Assembly: GCA_902634405.1 (NCBI GenBank)
Contig: CACPJY010000008.1
Span: 1 to 64,000, forward strand
Length of the DNA stretch: 64,000 bases
Direction: 5' to 3'
Origin: an uncultured Synechococcaceae cyanobacterium
GTDB lineage: Bacteria; Cyanobacteriota; Cyanobacteriia; PCC-6307; Cyanobiaceae
The notes beneath the pieces are model-generated. The model was not told where the DNA came from and searched no databases. It worked only from the letters and a program-made list of their open reading frames with translations. Made by a program: the position numbers and the translations under genes. Positions 55,603-63,446 of the stretch are shown here, one piece after another (within the stretch, counting starts at the first letter, position 1; every line of letters starts with the position of its first letter).

Positions 55603-56772
55603 TTATTTAATTGGTCTAATTAGGACTAGAGGGGTTTTTTGATTGGCATTGCCTGCTGGGTTGGATATAAGAGCTTTTTTGACAAGGCTGACATTGCAAT
55701 CTTCACTAGATGCGACGATCTTGACTCTCCCAAGATCGTTCACATCAACTACTGCTACTGAAATACCTAATAGTGAAGAAGCTTGCTCACATATCAGTAA
55801 GGGGTTTATTGGACCAAATACAATTGTTTGATCATAAGGAGGTGTTGTTCCAGTTATGTCATCAATTAGTCGTGCTTGATTACCAGCCAGTCTGTAAAAC
55901 CAACCTCCTTGACCTAATAGTTTCATCGAAATTCCAATTATCCAAGCGAAAATTATCCGCGATGGACCAACTATGTCTATAAGGCTTTGAAGCCCACAAG
56001 CTGTTGCCAAGCTACTAGTTGGATGGAAAGCTCTACATAAATATTTTGCTAATACACCGGGTTTGATATTTTCTGGATGTTTATATTGACCTTGCATAAT
56101 AGCCAATGGAGTCTCGCCAATGGTAAGAATGTCTCCAGGTTCTATTAAACATGATGTGTAGTCTCTTAAGATATTTAGTGGTTCATCCACTAACCCAAGT
56201 AAATGAGTCTTTATAGGCATGACTATAAAATCTTTGTTTGTTATAAAAGACTTTTCAGGTTCTTGGACTTTTGCACATTTCTTAAGTGGAATTAAGAAGC
56301 CATCCCTCAATTTTAGGCGTCCGAATGGACCATAATTAGTCCATTTGACCTCTAGCCACATGCTCTCAATTGAATTGATCTTGGACGCATTAATGCTTTC
56401 ATTAAGTTGTATATTCACTCGAACTTTCGTTTTTTTATGACTTTTAACTATATAGGCGGCCCAGTAACCATCATTACGTGATTCTTCATCTGGATGTTCA
56501 GGCGTGATCTTTGTAGATATACGTATATTTCTAAAATCATTATCCCCTAATAAGGTTGCCTTTATTCTTATTTCAGGAATCATTACCTCCATTCTTGGAT
56601 GAGGGTTTCTAACTTCAAGCCAAACAATGATTTCGGATTTATTTTCACTGCGATTCATCTTCCAATTTGTGGTCTTTATCTTTAGCGGGGTTTTTGGTCT
56701 ACTCCAATGTGCGAACTCCAGCAACCCAAGAAACGCCCCAAAAAGAAGAATTAATGTAAGTAAGTTAGTCAT
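55603..56772 (-). CDS. CofE-like (F420-0:gamma-glutamyl ligase family) membrane protein
   Basis: A 389-residue protein with one N-terminal helix (about 3-19), a beta-rich domain (about 25-180) and a C-terminal CofE-like domain (about 185-385). Supporting stretches are EPGDILTIGETPLAIMQGQY, GTTPPYDQTIVFGPINP and AVVDVNDLGRVKIVA. Coenzyme F420 is not expected in this organism, and the extra N-terminal domain is not part of true CofE. A different amide-ligase or binding role is likely. Confidence 0.75.
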   Translation of the reverse strand: MTNLLTLILLFGAFLGLLEFAHWSRPKTPLKIKTTNWKMNRSENKSEIIVWLEVRNPHPRMEVMIPEIRIKATLLGDNDFRNIRISTKITPEHPDEESRNDGYWAAYIVKSHKKTKVRVNIQLNESINASKINSIESMWLEVKWTNYGPFGRLKLRDGFLIPLKKCAKVQEPEKSFITNKDFIVMPIKTHLLGLVDEPLNILRDYTSCLIEPGDILTIGETPLAIMQGQYKHPENIKPGVLAKYLCRAFHPTSSLATACGLQSLIDIVGPSRIIFAWIIGISMKLLGQGGWFYRLAGNQARLIDDITGTTPPYDQTIVFGPINPLLICEQASSLLGISVAVVDVNDLGRVKIVASSEDCNVSLVKKALISNPAGNANQKTPLVLIRPIK

Positions 56773-56868
56773 TTGACAATAATAATATTTTTTCAGTCCA
56801 AAGGACTGCTATTACCTTATATAGATTCTTATTGAGCAAATAACCTCTAGGTTTTCCTAGCACAGTGT

Positions 56869-57405
56869 TCATTCTTTAGAAGGTTCGCTATTGTATTCGT
56901 TAAAGCTTTTTATACTTAATGAGTAAGAAGGTTGCGCTAGGCCGGTAGTGTCACTGATTGCTTGATTTAGATCTTCTATAGAGACTTGTCCATTTTGATC
57001 AAACCTTATATTCCCTTCACCGTCAATAATGACTGTTTGAGGAATCAGACCATTCCAATAATAGGCAGGGTCTCTAGGATCATTTGTTTTTTTGCCTTGG
57101 AGCTCGTCTGTTGCTAGAGGTAAAACATCTATTGAGTTACCCCAAATCAGTTTTAATGCTGAGACTACTGGTGCATATGCCTTGCTTGTTGCACTGTCAT
57201 CTAGGTAATAAACAACAACACTTGTTCGCTTTTGAGCAAGCCCTTCTGCAATCGTATTAGGTGGTGGAACAAGAGAACCATTTGCTGCATACAGATAATA
57301 AATATTCCCGTCGTAGCTGTCAGTGTCTCTGGCGGAATGGGCTGGTCCAACCATTAAAAGAACTGTGAGGGATATAAAAATCAATCCTTTTAGGAAATTC
57401 TGCAT
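56869..57405 (-). CDS. Exported thioredoxin-like protein, possible photosystem I accumulation factor
   Basis: A 178-residue protein from the ATG at 57405 (the frame opens at 57462). A signal peptide is visible (LKGLIFISLTVLLMVGPAHSA), followed by a thioredoxin-fold-like domain (VVVYYLDDSATSKAYAPVVSALKLIWG, IPQTVIIDGEGNIRFDQNGQ). The CXXC redox pair is absent. It resembles the cyanobacterial lumen or thylakoid proteins annotated as photosystem I accumulation factor (I recall Synechocystis Slr1796), but this match is from memory. It starts 59 bases after the DUF3685 gene ends. Confidence 0.72.
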   Translation of the reverse strand: MQNFLKGLIFISLTVLLMVGPAHSARDTDSYDGNIYYLYAANGSLVPPPNTIAEGLAQKRTSVVVYYLDDSATSKAYAPVVSALKLIWGNSIDVLPLATDELQGKKTNDPRDPAYYWNGLIPQTVIIDGEGNIRFDQNGQVSIEDLNQAISDTTGLAQPSYSLSIKSFNEYNSEPSKE

Positions 57406-57464
57406 GGCTTTCACTAGGTCAATCAATTCTATTTTGCTGGGTGATGATCTTAAGGTATACAAAT

Positions 57465-59141
57465 TTAACCTCGCCCAAGGTTCCTCCCCATTCCTTGTGC
57501 AATGCCCTTACCTACTAGACCAATTGATCTCCCAACAACTTTAGTTAGTAAAACAACCATAAGATCTCCTATTTTCTTTATAAGGTTTTGAACCTGTGGT
57601 GCAAGTGCATCCCTAGCCTCTAGCAAAAGTGCGACTTGTTGTTGCCACCAACCTAATTGCCTGAGTTCGTCATCTCTAGGCTCTGTTATTAAAATATTTT
57701 CAATGTTACCGTTTTTGAATGAAAATAAAAGTCGCTTGCTTTCATATAGTCGTATTGGCCTTTGAACCATTTTTCTCCAACGCGTTTCACTATTAAGCTG
57801 GTTTCTCAATCGCTCAAGTTCTCTTGTAGATATAAGTTTTTGGTCTAATATTTGACTTCTTAGCTCAGGCCATTCTGAACACACCTCAAGAACTTCTGCG
57901 CTGATAGACTCAGCAGTACGAATCAACCAATTGCTTACGTATAATTCAAGTTGAATAAGTGCCCGAGGGTCATGGGCAGGTAGTAGTTGACCATCAACTA
58001 GAACAGGCTTGTCTTTGATAAATGGTTCGAGAATTCTTTCAGGCTCAGGTAGCTCTTCATCATTAATACCAAGAGTTGTTATTTCTATTACCTCGTCTGC
58101 GACATGCTTTAGTTCACCTCTCTTTTGAAGACGAAAGTAATTTCCAACCATTTCTCTAAGAGCTTGTTTGCATAATTCAGGTTGATTGTCTAGCCAGGGA
58201 ATACTTAATTGCGACTCTTCATTTTTTAACTTTGTAAGCTTTAGGAGCAGTTCATCTAGTTGTCCTAGGAGTGCTATTAAAAGATGTCGACGACGTGTTG
58301 GATTTAATGCCTGTATTGCAAGTAGGTTCCCTGTAGCATTACCTACTTCAGAATTTACAATATCTTTTAACCGGGCATTAATTGCTTCCCAAACAGCCCT
58401 TGAGTTGCACCCGTTAATACTTATATTTGTGCTATAGCTATCATGAATTTGGTCGTTGGTTTTGTTCACTTTCATAGATTCGTTGCTAAGAGTTTTACTA
58501 GTGTTTACTCTTAATCCTGGAGTTACTTTTAATGGCCCCCAAAGCCATCTCAAAAGAGACATAGAGCTTTTTAATTCACGTTGTCTTCCTTCCACTAAAA
58601 GAATTAATAGTGGGTTAGTAAGAGGCTTGTTTAAAAGACTTTCTAATGATTCAAGATCATGTCCAATTTGTTGCACCCCGCTAAATAGTAACCATTGTCC
58701 TAACCCCATAGTTATTTCAGTTTCGGGAGAGACCAAGGTCTCTTTTTTTGTTAGGTGAACTATTCGACCTCCTTTTAGTAGTTTTGTTATTGCTTCACGC
58801 AAAAGTTTTATATCTGGGGATTGAAGTATCCCTTGGCAATCGAACTGGAGTAATTCAGTAGTGCTTAAACGTAGATACTCTGGCAACAAGATCAAGAGAG
58901 GAGCTGGGTTCCATTTCTCTTTAAGCCGAGCTATCTCAATTTGTATTGCATTGGGTGCTTCCAGACTCTCTATCGACCAGATAACTAAAGATGGACGTTT
59001 GTCTGGATTTGAAGTGTCAAAAGATATTTCAAGAGAAGGGTCTCCTTTATTTAGTTGTAATGCTAATGATTCGCCTAAAAGCTTGGGAGCTAGAAGCAGA
59101 ATTCGGGTTGATGGACTAACAGACAATTTTGTCACCAACAA
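57465..59141 (-). CDS. DUF3685-family protein with degenerate receiver-like N-terminus
   Basis: A 558-residue protein. Residues 1-120 look like a response-regulator receiver fold (RILLLAPKLLGESLALQL, LVIWSIESL, APLLILLPEYLRLSTTELLQFDCQGIL, LLREAITKLLKGGRIV) but the phospho-acceptor Asp is missing. The C-terminal half (about 330-558) fits DUF3685, known from cyanobacteria and plant plastids, ending in a Gly-rich amphipathic stretch (VGRSIGLVGKGIAQGMGRN). Function unknown; membrane association of the end is possible. It is transcribed between hisA and the thioredoxin-like gene. Confidence 0.72.
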   Translation of the reverse strand: MLVTKLSVSPSTRILLLAPKLLGESLALQLNKGDPSLEISFDTSNPDKRPSLVIWSIESLEAPNAIQIEIARLKEKWNPAPLLILLPEYLRLSTTELLQFDCQGILQSPDIKLLREAITKLLKGGRIVHLTKKETLVSPETEITMGLGQWLLFSGVQQIGHDLESLESLLNKPLTNPLLILLVEGRQRELKSSMSLLRWLWGPLKVTPGLRVNTSKTLSNESMKVNKTNDQIHDSYSTNISINGCNSRAVWEAINARLKDIVNSEVGNATGNLLAIQALNPTRRRHLLIALLGQLDELLLKLTKLKNEESQLSIPWLDNQPELCKQALREMVGNYFRLQKRGELKHVADEVIEITTLGINDEELPEPERILEPFIKDKPVLVDGQLLPAHDPRALIQLELYVSNWLIRTAESISAEVLEVCSEWPELRSQILDQKLISTRELERLRNQLNSETRWRKMVQRPIRLYESKRLLFSFKNGNIENILITEPRDDELRQLGWWQQQVALLLEARDALAPQVQNLIKKIGDLMVVLLTKVVGRSIGLVGKGIAQGMGRNLGRG

Positions 59142-59221
59142 ATCTTCTTATGCAAAGGTAACGAGTGTCAGCCGAATACTCCAGTCCTTTTGCGAGTAAT
59201 AAAGATTTTGAATTGATTTCG

Positions 59222-59245
59222 CAGACTTTTTAGTAGAGAAGTCTG
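59222..59245 (+). repeat. Hairpin in the hisA/DUF3685 gap
   Basis: CAGACTT (59222-59228) pairs with AAGTCTG (59239-59245) over 7 bp; ATAATTTTTT follows on the plus strand. It looks like a plus-strand terminator, yet both flanking genes run on the minus strand. It may end an antisense or small RNA, or be chance. Confidence 0.3.
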
Positions 59246-59339
59246 AGATAATTTTTTGGTATATAGGCTAAAACTCTGTCTTTATAAGTCTCTTCGGCCT
59301 GTACTGCTTTTATCAGATTGAGACTATAAATTATGTCGT

Positions 59340-60107
59340 TCAAGCTATGAAGTTATTAATAGACTTGAGATCTTCAATGTGGCCATCCCCTATTGCTTGA
59401 CTTGCTTCCTTAAAGTCAATGGCACCATCATAAAGAGCCCTGCCAACAATGATGCCAGAAATTCCATATTGCTCTAATGCAACCAAAGATAATAGATCTG
59501 AGATGCTACCAACCCCGCCTGAGGCGATGATTGGAACTTTACTTGCTTGTGCCATACTTCTCATCGCCTCTATATTCGGACCTTTTAATGTCCCATCAGT
59601 TTCTATATCTGTAGTTATGATTGCTGCAATACCTATATTGCTAAATCTTTCAGCGAGACTTGTCGCAGAAACATTGCTTTGATTTAACCAACCTCGAGTT
59701 GCAACTTTTCCATTCTTGGCATCAATGCCAACAATTATTCGACCAGGATTTGTTTTTGTTAGTTGATTTACGATATCTGGATTTTCAATAGCTATTGTGC
59801 CCAGAATTATTCTGTCAACTCCATATTCCATTAATTCTGTAGCACGTTCAATGGATCGGATGCCACCTCCCAGTTGAATTGGGATATCTAATGCTTTGGT
59901 TATTGCCTTTATGTTTGCATCATTAATCGGCTTTCCACTTTTCGCGCCATCGAGATCTACAAGATGCAGGCGTTTGGCACCTTGCTCTTGCCAGCTTATT
60001 GCTTGTGCAACAGGGTCTTCATTGAAGAGCGTTACTTTTTGGTAATCCCCTTGATTTAGACGCACACACTTTCCTTCTAGTAGATCAATTGCAGGAATGA
60101 GTTCCAT
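59340..60107 (-). CDS. hisA: ProFAR isomerase
   Basis: Fourth step of histidine synthesis (ProFAR to PRFAR), a TIM-barrel isomerase. AIDLLEGKCVRLNQGDY holds the catalytic Asp8; VDLDGAK, QLGGGIRS, ITTDIETDGTLKGPN and ASGGVGS are the other phosphate- and acid-base-binding segments. At 255 residues it is of standard size. It is divergent from the CSP41-like gene. Confidence 0.96.
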   Translation of the reverse strand: MELIPAIDLLEGKCVRLNQGDYQKVTLFNEDPVAQAISWQEQGAKRLHLVDLDGAKSGKPINDANIKAITKALDIPIQLGGGIRSIERATELMEYGVDRIILGTIAIENPDIVNQLTKTNPGRIIVGIDAKNGKVATRGWLNQSNVSATSLAERFSNIGIAAIITTDIETDGTLKGPNIEAMRSMAQASKVPIIASGGVGSISDLLSLVALEQYGISGIIVGRALYDGAIDFKEASQAIGDGHIEDLKSINNFIA

Positions 60108-60205
60108 AGTTAAGACGAGGAATGTCTAGATGTCTTGAAGTTAAACAGGAAAGCGTGTTTGTCCCTTCCCGCGCTTCAATGGTTATTAATGATCGCATTT
60201 AAACC

Positions 60206-61126
60206 GTGAAAATTCTTGTAATGGGGGGCACCCGATTCGTTGGTAAATCTCTGGTAGCAAAGCTTCTTGACCGAGGTCACCTAATTACTTTATTTACAAG
60301 AGGTCGCAACTCTGTTCCAAACAATGTTGAACATCTTAAAGGAGATCGTTTTAATGACGAAGCACTTTCACAATTAAAGGGTAGAACCTTTGATGTGATA
60401 ATTGATAGTTCTGGCCGCAAATTAGAAGACACAAAGAGAGTTTTACCGTTCACTGGATGTCCAAAGCATCGATTCTTATACCTAAGTTCAGCCGGTGTCT
60501 ATTTACACTCTGATGAGATTCCAGTTTCTGAAGAATCACCTGTAGATAAAATGAGTAGACATATTGGGAAGGCTGAAACTGAAGATTGGCTTAATCAAGA
60601 GGGGATTCCTTTTACAAGTTTTCGCCCGACCTATATTTATGGACCTGGAAATTACAATCAAATAGAGCGTTGGTTTTTTGACCGCATTATTCATTCCAGA
60701 CCAGTACCATTGCCTGGTGATGGAAAAACTATTACCCAGTTGGGCCATGTAGATGATTTAGCTGAAGCTATGGTTAAGAGCTTAGAAATAGATAAAGCTA
60801 CTAATCGTATTTACAATTGTTCTGCTAAGAAAGGGATTACTTTTGATGGGTTGGTTTCAGCTGCTGCTCTTGCTTGTGGAAAAGATCCAAAACTAGTAGT
60901 TCGAAAATATTTTGACCCAGCAGGTTTGGACCCAAAAGCCCGCAAATCATTTCCTCTTCGTATTGAGCATTTTTTTACAGATATCACTCGTGCAGAGAAT
61001 GAGTTGAATTGGGAGCCTAAATATAATCTTCAGAATGGTCTTTCAAATAGTTTTAAAAAAGATTACGAATTGGCACCTACACTTTCTCCAAACTTTAGTT
61101 CAGACTCAGATCTTATCATACCTTGA
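60206..61126 (+). CDS. CSP41-like NAD-dependent epimerase/dehydratase
   Basis: A 306-residue short-chain dehydrogenase-fold protein. The nucleotide loop GGTRFVG at 7-13 is the modified form of GXXGXXG seen in the plastid RNA-binding protein CSP41. The catalytic YXXXK is not conserved: the segment around FLYLSSAGVYL is present but the Lys is not. Plastid CSP41 proteins stabilise mRNA and ribosomes; a similar role is inferred. It starts at a GTG at 60206 and overlaps the convergent pgsA by 11 bases. Confidence 0.83.
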   Translation: MKILVMGGTRFVGKSLVAKLLDRGHLITLFTRGRNSVPNNVEHLKGDRFNDEALSQLKGRTFDVIIDSSGRKLEDTKRVLPFTGCPKHRFLYLSSAGVYLHSDEIPVSEESPVDKMSRHIGKAETEDWLNQEGIPFTSFRPTYIYGPGNYNQIERWFFDRIIHSRPVPLPGDGKTITQLGHVDDLAEAMVKSLEIDKATNRIYNCSAKKGITFDGLVSAAALACGKDPKLVVRKYFDPAGLDPKARKSFPLRIEHFFTDITRAENELNWEPKYNLQNGLSNSFKKDYELAPTLSPNFSSDSDLIIP

Positions 61127-61649
61127 GATATTTTAGAGCTGAACTAATAGCTAGGAATAATGAAGGCCAAAATAATATAAGTCCAACTTTATGTACGTCA
61201 ATTGGATAGGTAATGCTTGCCCACTCATTAGGCCATAGCATAAGTAAAATACTTAAATATTGAATGGATGTCTTGGCTTTTCCTGATAATGAAGCAGGAC
61301 CTCCCTGTGGATCATCAGAGCGCCAACCTGAAATAACAAATTCTCTTGTAAATAGAATCCATGCGGCCCATATTGGGATAACTTTTTGGCTGACCAACCA
61401 CATGATGGGAGCCAACATTAAAATTTTATCTGAAAGTGGATCTATTAGAGCTCCAAACTTAGTTCCCCCTCCTGATTTTCTTGCTAGCCATCCATCAGCA
61501 AGGTCGCTTATACCTGCTAAAAAAATAATAATCCAAGCTAAAACTAACTTATCAAAAGTTAATGCAAGAGATACAGGTAGGCCTGCGATTCCTCTGGTAA
61601 TAGATAATAGGTCTGCTAAAAACCTAAACTTAGAAGAATTTTTTTTCAT
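61116..61649 (-). CDS. pgsA: CDP-diacylglycerol-glycerol-3-phosphate 3-phosphatidyltransferase
   Basis: Makes phosphatidylglycerol-phosphate, precursor of phosphatidylglycerol, an essential thylakoid lipid. The CDP-alcohol phosphotransferase motif is complete: D48-x2-D51-G52-x2-A55-R56-x8-G65-x3-D69-x3-D73 (DLADGWLAR, then GALIDPLSD). About five membrane helices in 177 residues. YqeG at 53 kb might catalyse the following dephosphorylation. Confidence 0.94.
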   Translation of the reverse strand: MKKNSSKFRFLADLLSITRGIAGLPVSLALTFDKLVLAWIIIFLAGISDLADGWLARKSGGGTKFGALIDPLSDKILMLAPIMWLVSQKVIPIWAAWILFTREFVISGWRSDDPQGGPASLSGKAKTSIQYLSILLMLWPNEWASITYPIDVHKVGLILFWPSLFLAISSALKYLKV

Positions 61650-61820
61650 TTATCAATTGATCAAGACTAAAGAATATTTAAAAAATACGTTTTTAAGGTT
61701 AATTGAACCGACGAGTAGTCTCTGAGAGGATTTTGATTGGGGACCATCGATCGAGAATGATTACTCTCTATTCTAAAAGCTCATGTGGAATTTGGATAAG
61801 ATTATTAAATAAATTCCTTT

Positions 61821-61829
61821 TGATATAAT
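61821..61829 (+). promoter_or_regulatory. Extended -10 promoter for the 26-residue ORF
   Basis: TGATATAAT: a perfect -10 hexamer (TATAAT, 61824-61829) with the TGN extension, 41 bases before the ATG at 61871. No good -35 is seen, which is normal for extended -10 promoters. The rest of the 61650-61870 stretch shows nothing else recognisable. Confidence 0.5.
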
Positions 61830-61870
61830 ATTTTTTATAATTAAAAAGTGTTTACTTGTAGGCTTTTTGC

Positions 61871-61951
61871 ATGACAGTAGCTTTGCTTTTTGCCTTAATG
61901 GGCTCTCTGGCATTAATGCTTTTTATCGTCAGGAGAATGGAGCAAGAATAA
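61871..61951 (+). CDS. 26-residue single-pass membrane peptide
   Basis: An ATG at 61871 opens a 26-codon ORF: a hydrophobic helix (VALLFALMGSLALMLFIV, residues 3-20) and a charged tail RRMEQE. This is the layout of the tiny membrane subunits of photosystem, cytochrome b6f and NDH complexes, but it does not match the psb, psa or pet peptides I can recall. A GTAGG lies about 8 bases upstream as a possible Shine-Dalgarno, and an extended -10 promoter is further up. Standing alone in a 400-bp gap supports a real gene. Confidence 0.55.
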   Translation: MTVALLFALMGSLALMLFIVRRMEQE

Positions 61952-62048
61952 TTGAATTAATAGTGTTCTCATGGAGAGGAATTCTCATGGTTGAAGCTTT
62001 TTAGTTCAATCCGTTTCTTGTAACCATTTAATCCCGTTGGCAAATTAG

Positions 62049-62297
62049 TTAATTTGAGCCTGCTGGCAGTTGTTGATGCCTCCTTAATCCATCTTCAATC
62101 AAGAATGAAGCAAGGTTGCTGCAACTCCTTTTTTCGGCTAGCGCATGTTGCTTAAGGCGATTCATTAGGCCTGATGGAAGGGTTACGTTTAGGCGTTCTG
62201 ATTCTGCTGACTCGGCTACAGATGCCGCAGTATTTGCAATAGGCGAAGGTTGAAGATGTAGATTCAATTCCTGGGAAAGACTTTGCAGAAGAGACAC
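62049..62297 (-). CDS. Ribbon-helix-helix (CopG-like) DNA-binding protein
   Basis: An 82-residue protein. The C-terminal half is a ribbon-helix-helix domain: strand ERLNVTLPSG, helix LMNRLKQHALAEK, helix SCSNLASFLIEDGLRR. The N-terminal part is Ala/Ser-rich and probably flexible. It would bind DNA as a dimer; no toxin partner or other gene is coupled to it, so an orphan regulator is more likely than an antitoxin. Confidence 0.78.
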   Translation of the reverse strand: MSLLQSLSQELNLHLQPSPIANTAASVAESAESERLNVTLPSGLMNRLKQHALAEKRSCSNLASFLIEDGLRRHQQLPAGSN

Positions 62298-62444
62298 TTA
62301 ATTGAGGGCTATGCGTTACGTATTGGTAACGTATTTAAGCCAGCATTTAAAGGTGTTCTTGTCGTTTGGTAATACTTTTGCTTTGTTAAGACGCTCTTCA
62401 TGAGACAGTTAACCTTATTCTGTTCGTTATTTAGTTAATTGTTT

Positions 62445-63062
62445 ATGCACTCGATGCCTTTAAAACTAAAGCCTGGACAAGATTTAAGGCTATCTCTTGA
62501 GCAGCTTTCTAAACAGGAAGGTGTTTCTGGGTTTGTATTGGGCGTTGTGGGAAATCTATCAAGAGCAGCATTTCAGTGCCCAGGGAGGTCGGAGCCAACA
62601 GTTTTAGAAGGAAATCTTGAGATCATTACATTAAATGGGACTTTGTCACCAGAAGGTGTTCATTTGCATCTGAGCCTTTCTGATGGTGCTTGTCAGGTTT
62701 GGGGAGGGCACCTCGAACCTGGCACCTTGATCTTAAAAGGTGCAGATATTTTGGTTGGGTTTTTAGATAAAACAACGTCAGAAATCGAGTCTTCGCAGAA
62801 AACGATCCTTAACAATATTCGCCGAGTCGAAATTGCAGTAACACCTCATTGCCCTTGGTCGGCAAGGGCAATTCGTATCCTTCGTTCACTGGATATTCCT
62901 TTTATAGTTACGACTGTGGATAGTGACGAATCTTTTAAAGCCATGTTTAAACGAAGTGAAATGAAAACCTTCCCACAAGTTTTTATAGATGGAAAAATCA
63001 TCGGTGGTTATGATCAACTGGCAGAACTTAAATCTTTGGGAAAGTTAGAAGAGTTGCGTTGA
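62445..63062 (+). CDS. PPC (DUF296) - glutaredoxin fusion protein
   Basis: A 205-residue two-domain protein counted from the ATG at 62445. Residues 1-115 are a PPC/DUF296 domain (GVSGFVLGVVGNLSRAAFQ, VHLHLSLSDGACQVWGGHL, with the metal-type histidines at about 73, 75 and 89). Residues about 130-205 are a glutaredoxin: active-site HCPWS with a single cysteine at about 136, cis-Pro TFPQVFIDG and glutathione-binding GGYDQL. CPWS makes it monothiol. This joins a domain known from AT-hook plant proteins to a glutathione redox domain. Role unknown. Confidence 0.85.
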   Translation: MHSMPLKLKPGQDLRLSLEQLSKQEGVSGFVLGVVGNLSRAAFQCPGRSEPTVLEGNLEIITLNGTLSPEGVHLHLSLSDGACQVWGGHLEPGTLILKGADILVGFLDKTTSEIESSQKTILNNIRRVEIAVTPHCPWSARAIRILRSLDIPFIVTTVDSDESFKAMFKRSEMKTFPQVFIDGKIIGGYDQLAELKSLGKLEELR

Positions 63063-63070
63063 TCTAATAA

Positions 63071-63295
63071 ATGAATACAGATTTTTGGAACGAAAAACCT
63101 TTTTGGTGTCAACCTTGGAGCATTCTGTTGACAGGTTGTGTAATTTTATTAGTGAGTTTTCTACTTCTAAATAATTTGTTCTTTAAGATTATATTTTTTG
63201 TTTCTGTATCGATATGGTGGTTATTATTTCTTTATATTGTCCCCTCTCAGTATGTAAACTATCTTAAGAATATAGAAGAGTCTAAAAACTCTTGA
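63071..63295 (+). CDS. DUF6737-like small membrane protein
   Basis: A 74-residue protein with WNEKPFWCQPWSILLTG at the N-terminus and two membrane helices (about 16-32 and 36-55). The KPXWCQPWSI pattern is, as I recall, typical of the cyanobacterial family named DUF6737; no function is known. It lies eight bases after the PPC-glutaredoxin gene and is probably co-transcribed. Confidence 0.68.
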   Translation: MNTDFWNEKPFWCQPWSILLTGCVILLVSFLLLNNLFFKIIFFVSVSIWWLLFLYIVPSQYVNYLKNIEESKNS

Positions 63296-63446
63296 AATTT
63301 AAAGAATCCAACGTTTAATGTTGATGGTTTTGTTTTCATTCTAAGGGATTTATTATTTTTTAATTAAAACTGAATGGATTTGTGTTTATGGGTTTAAAGT
63401 GAATTTTTGATCTTAAATTGTTTTTTTACTCTAGGTCCCATTACTA

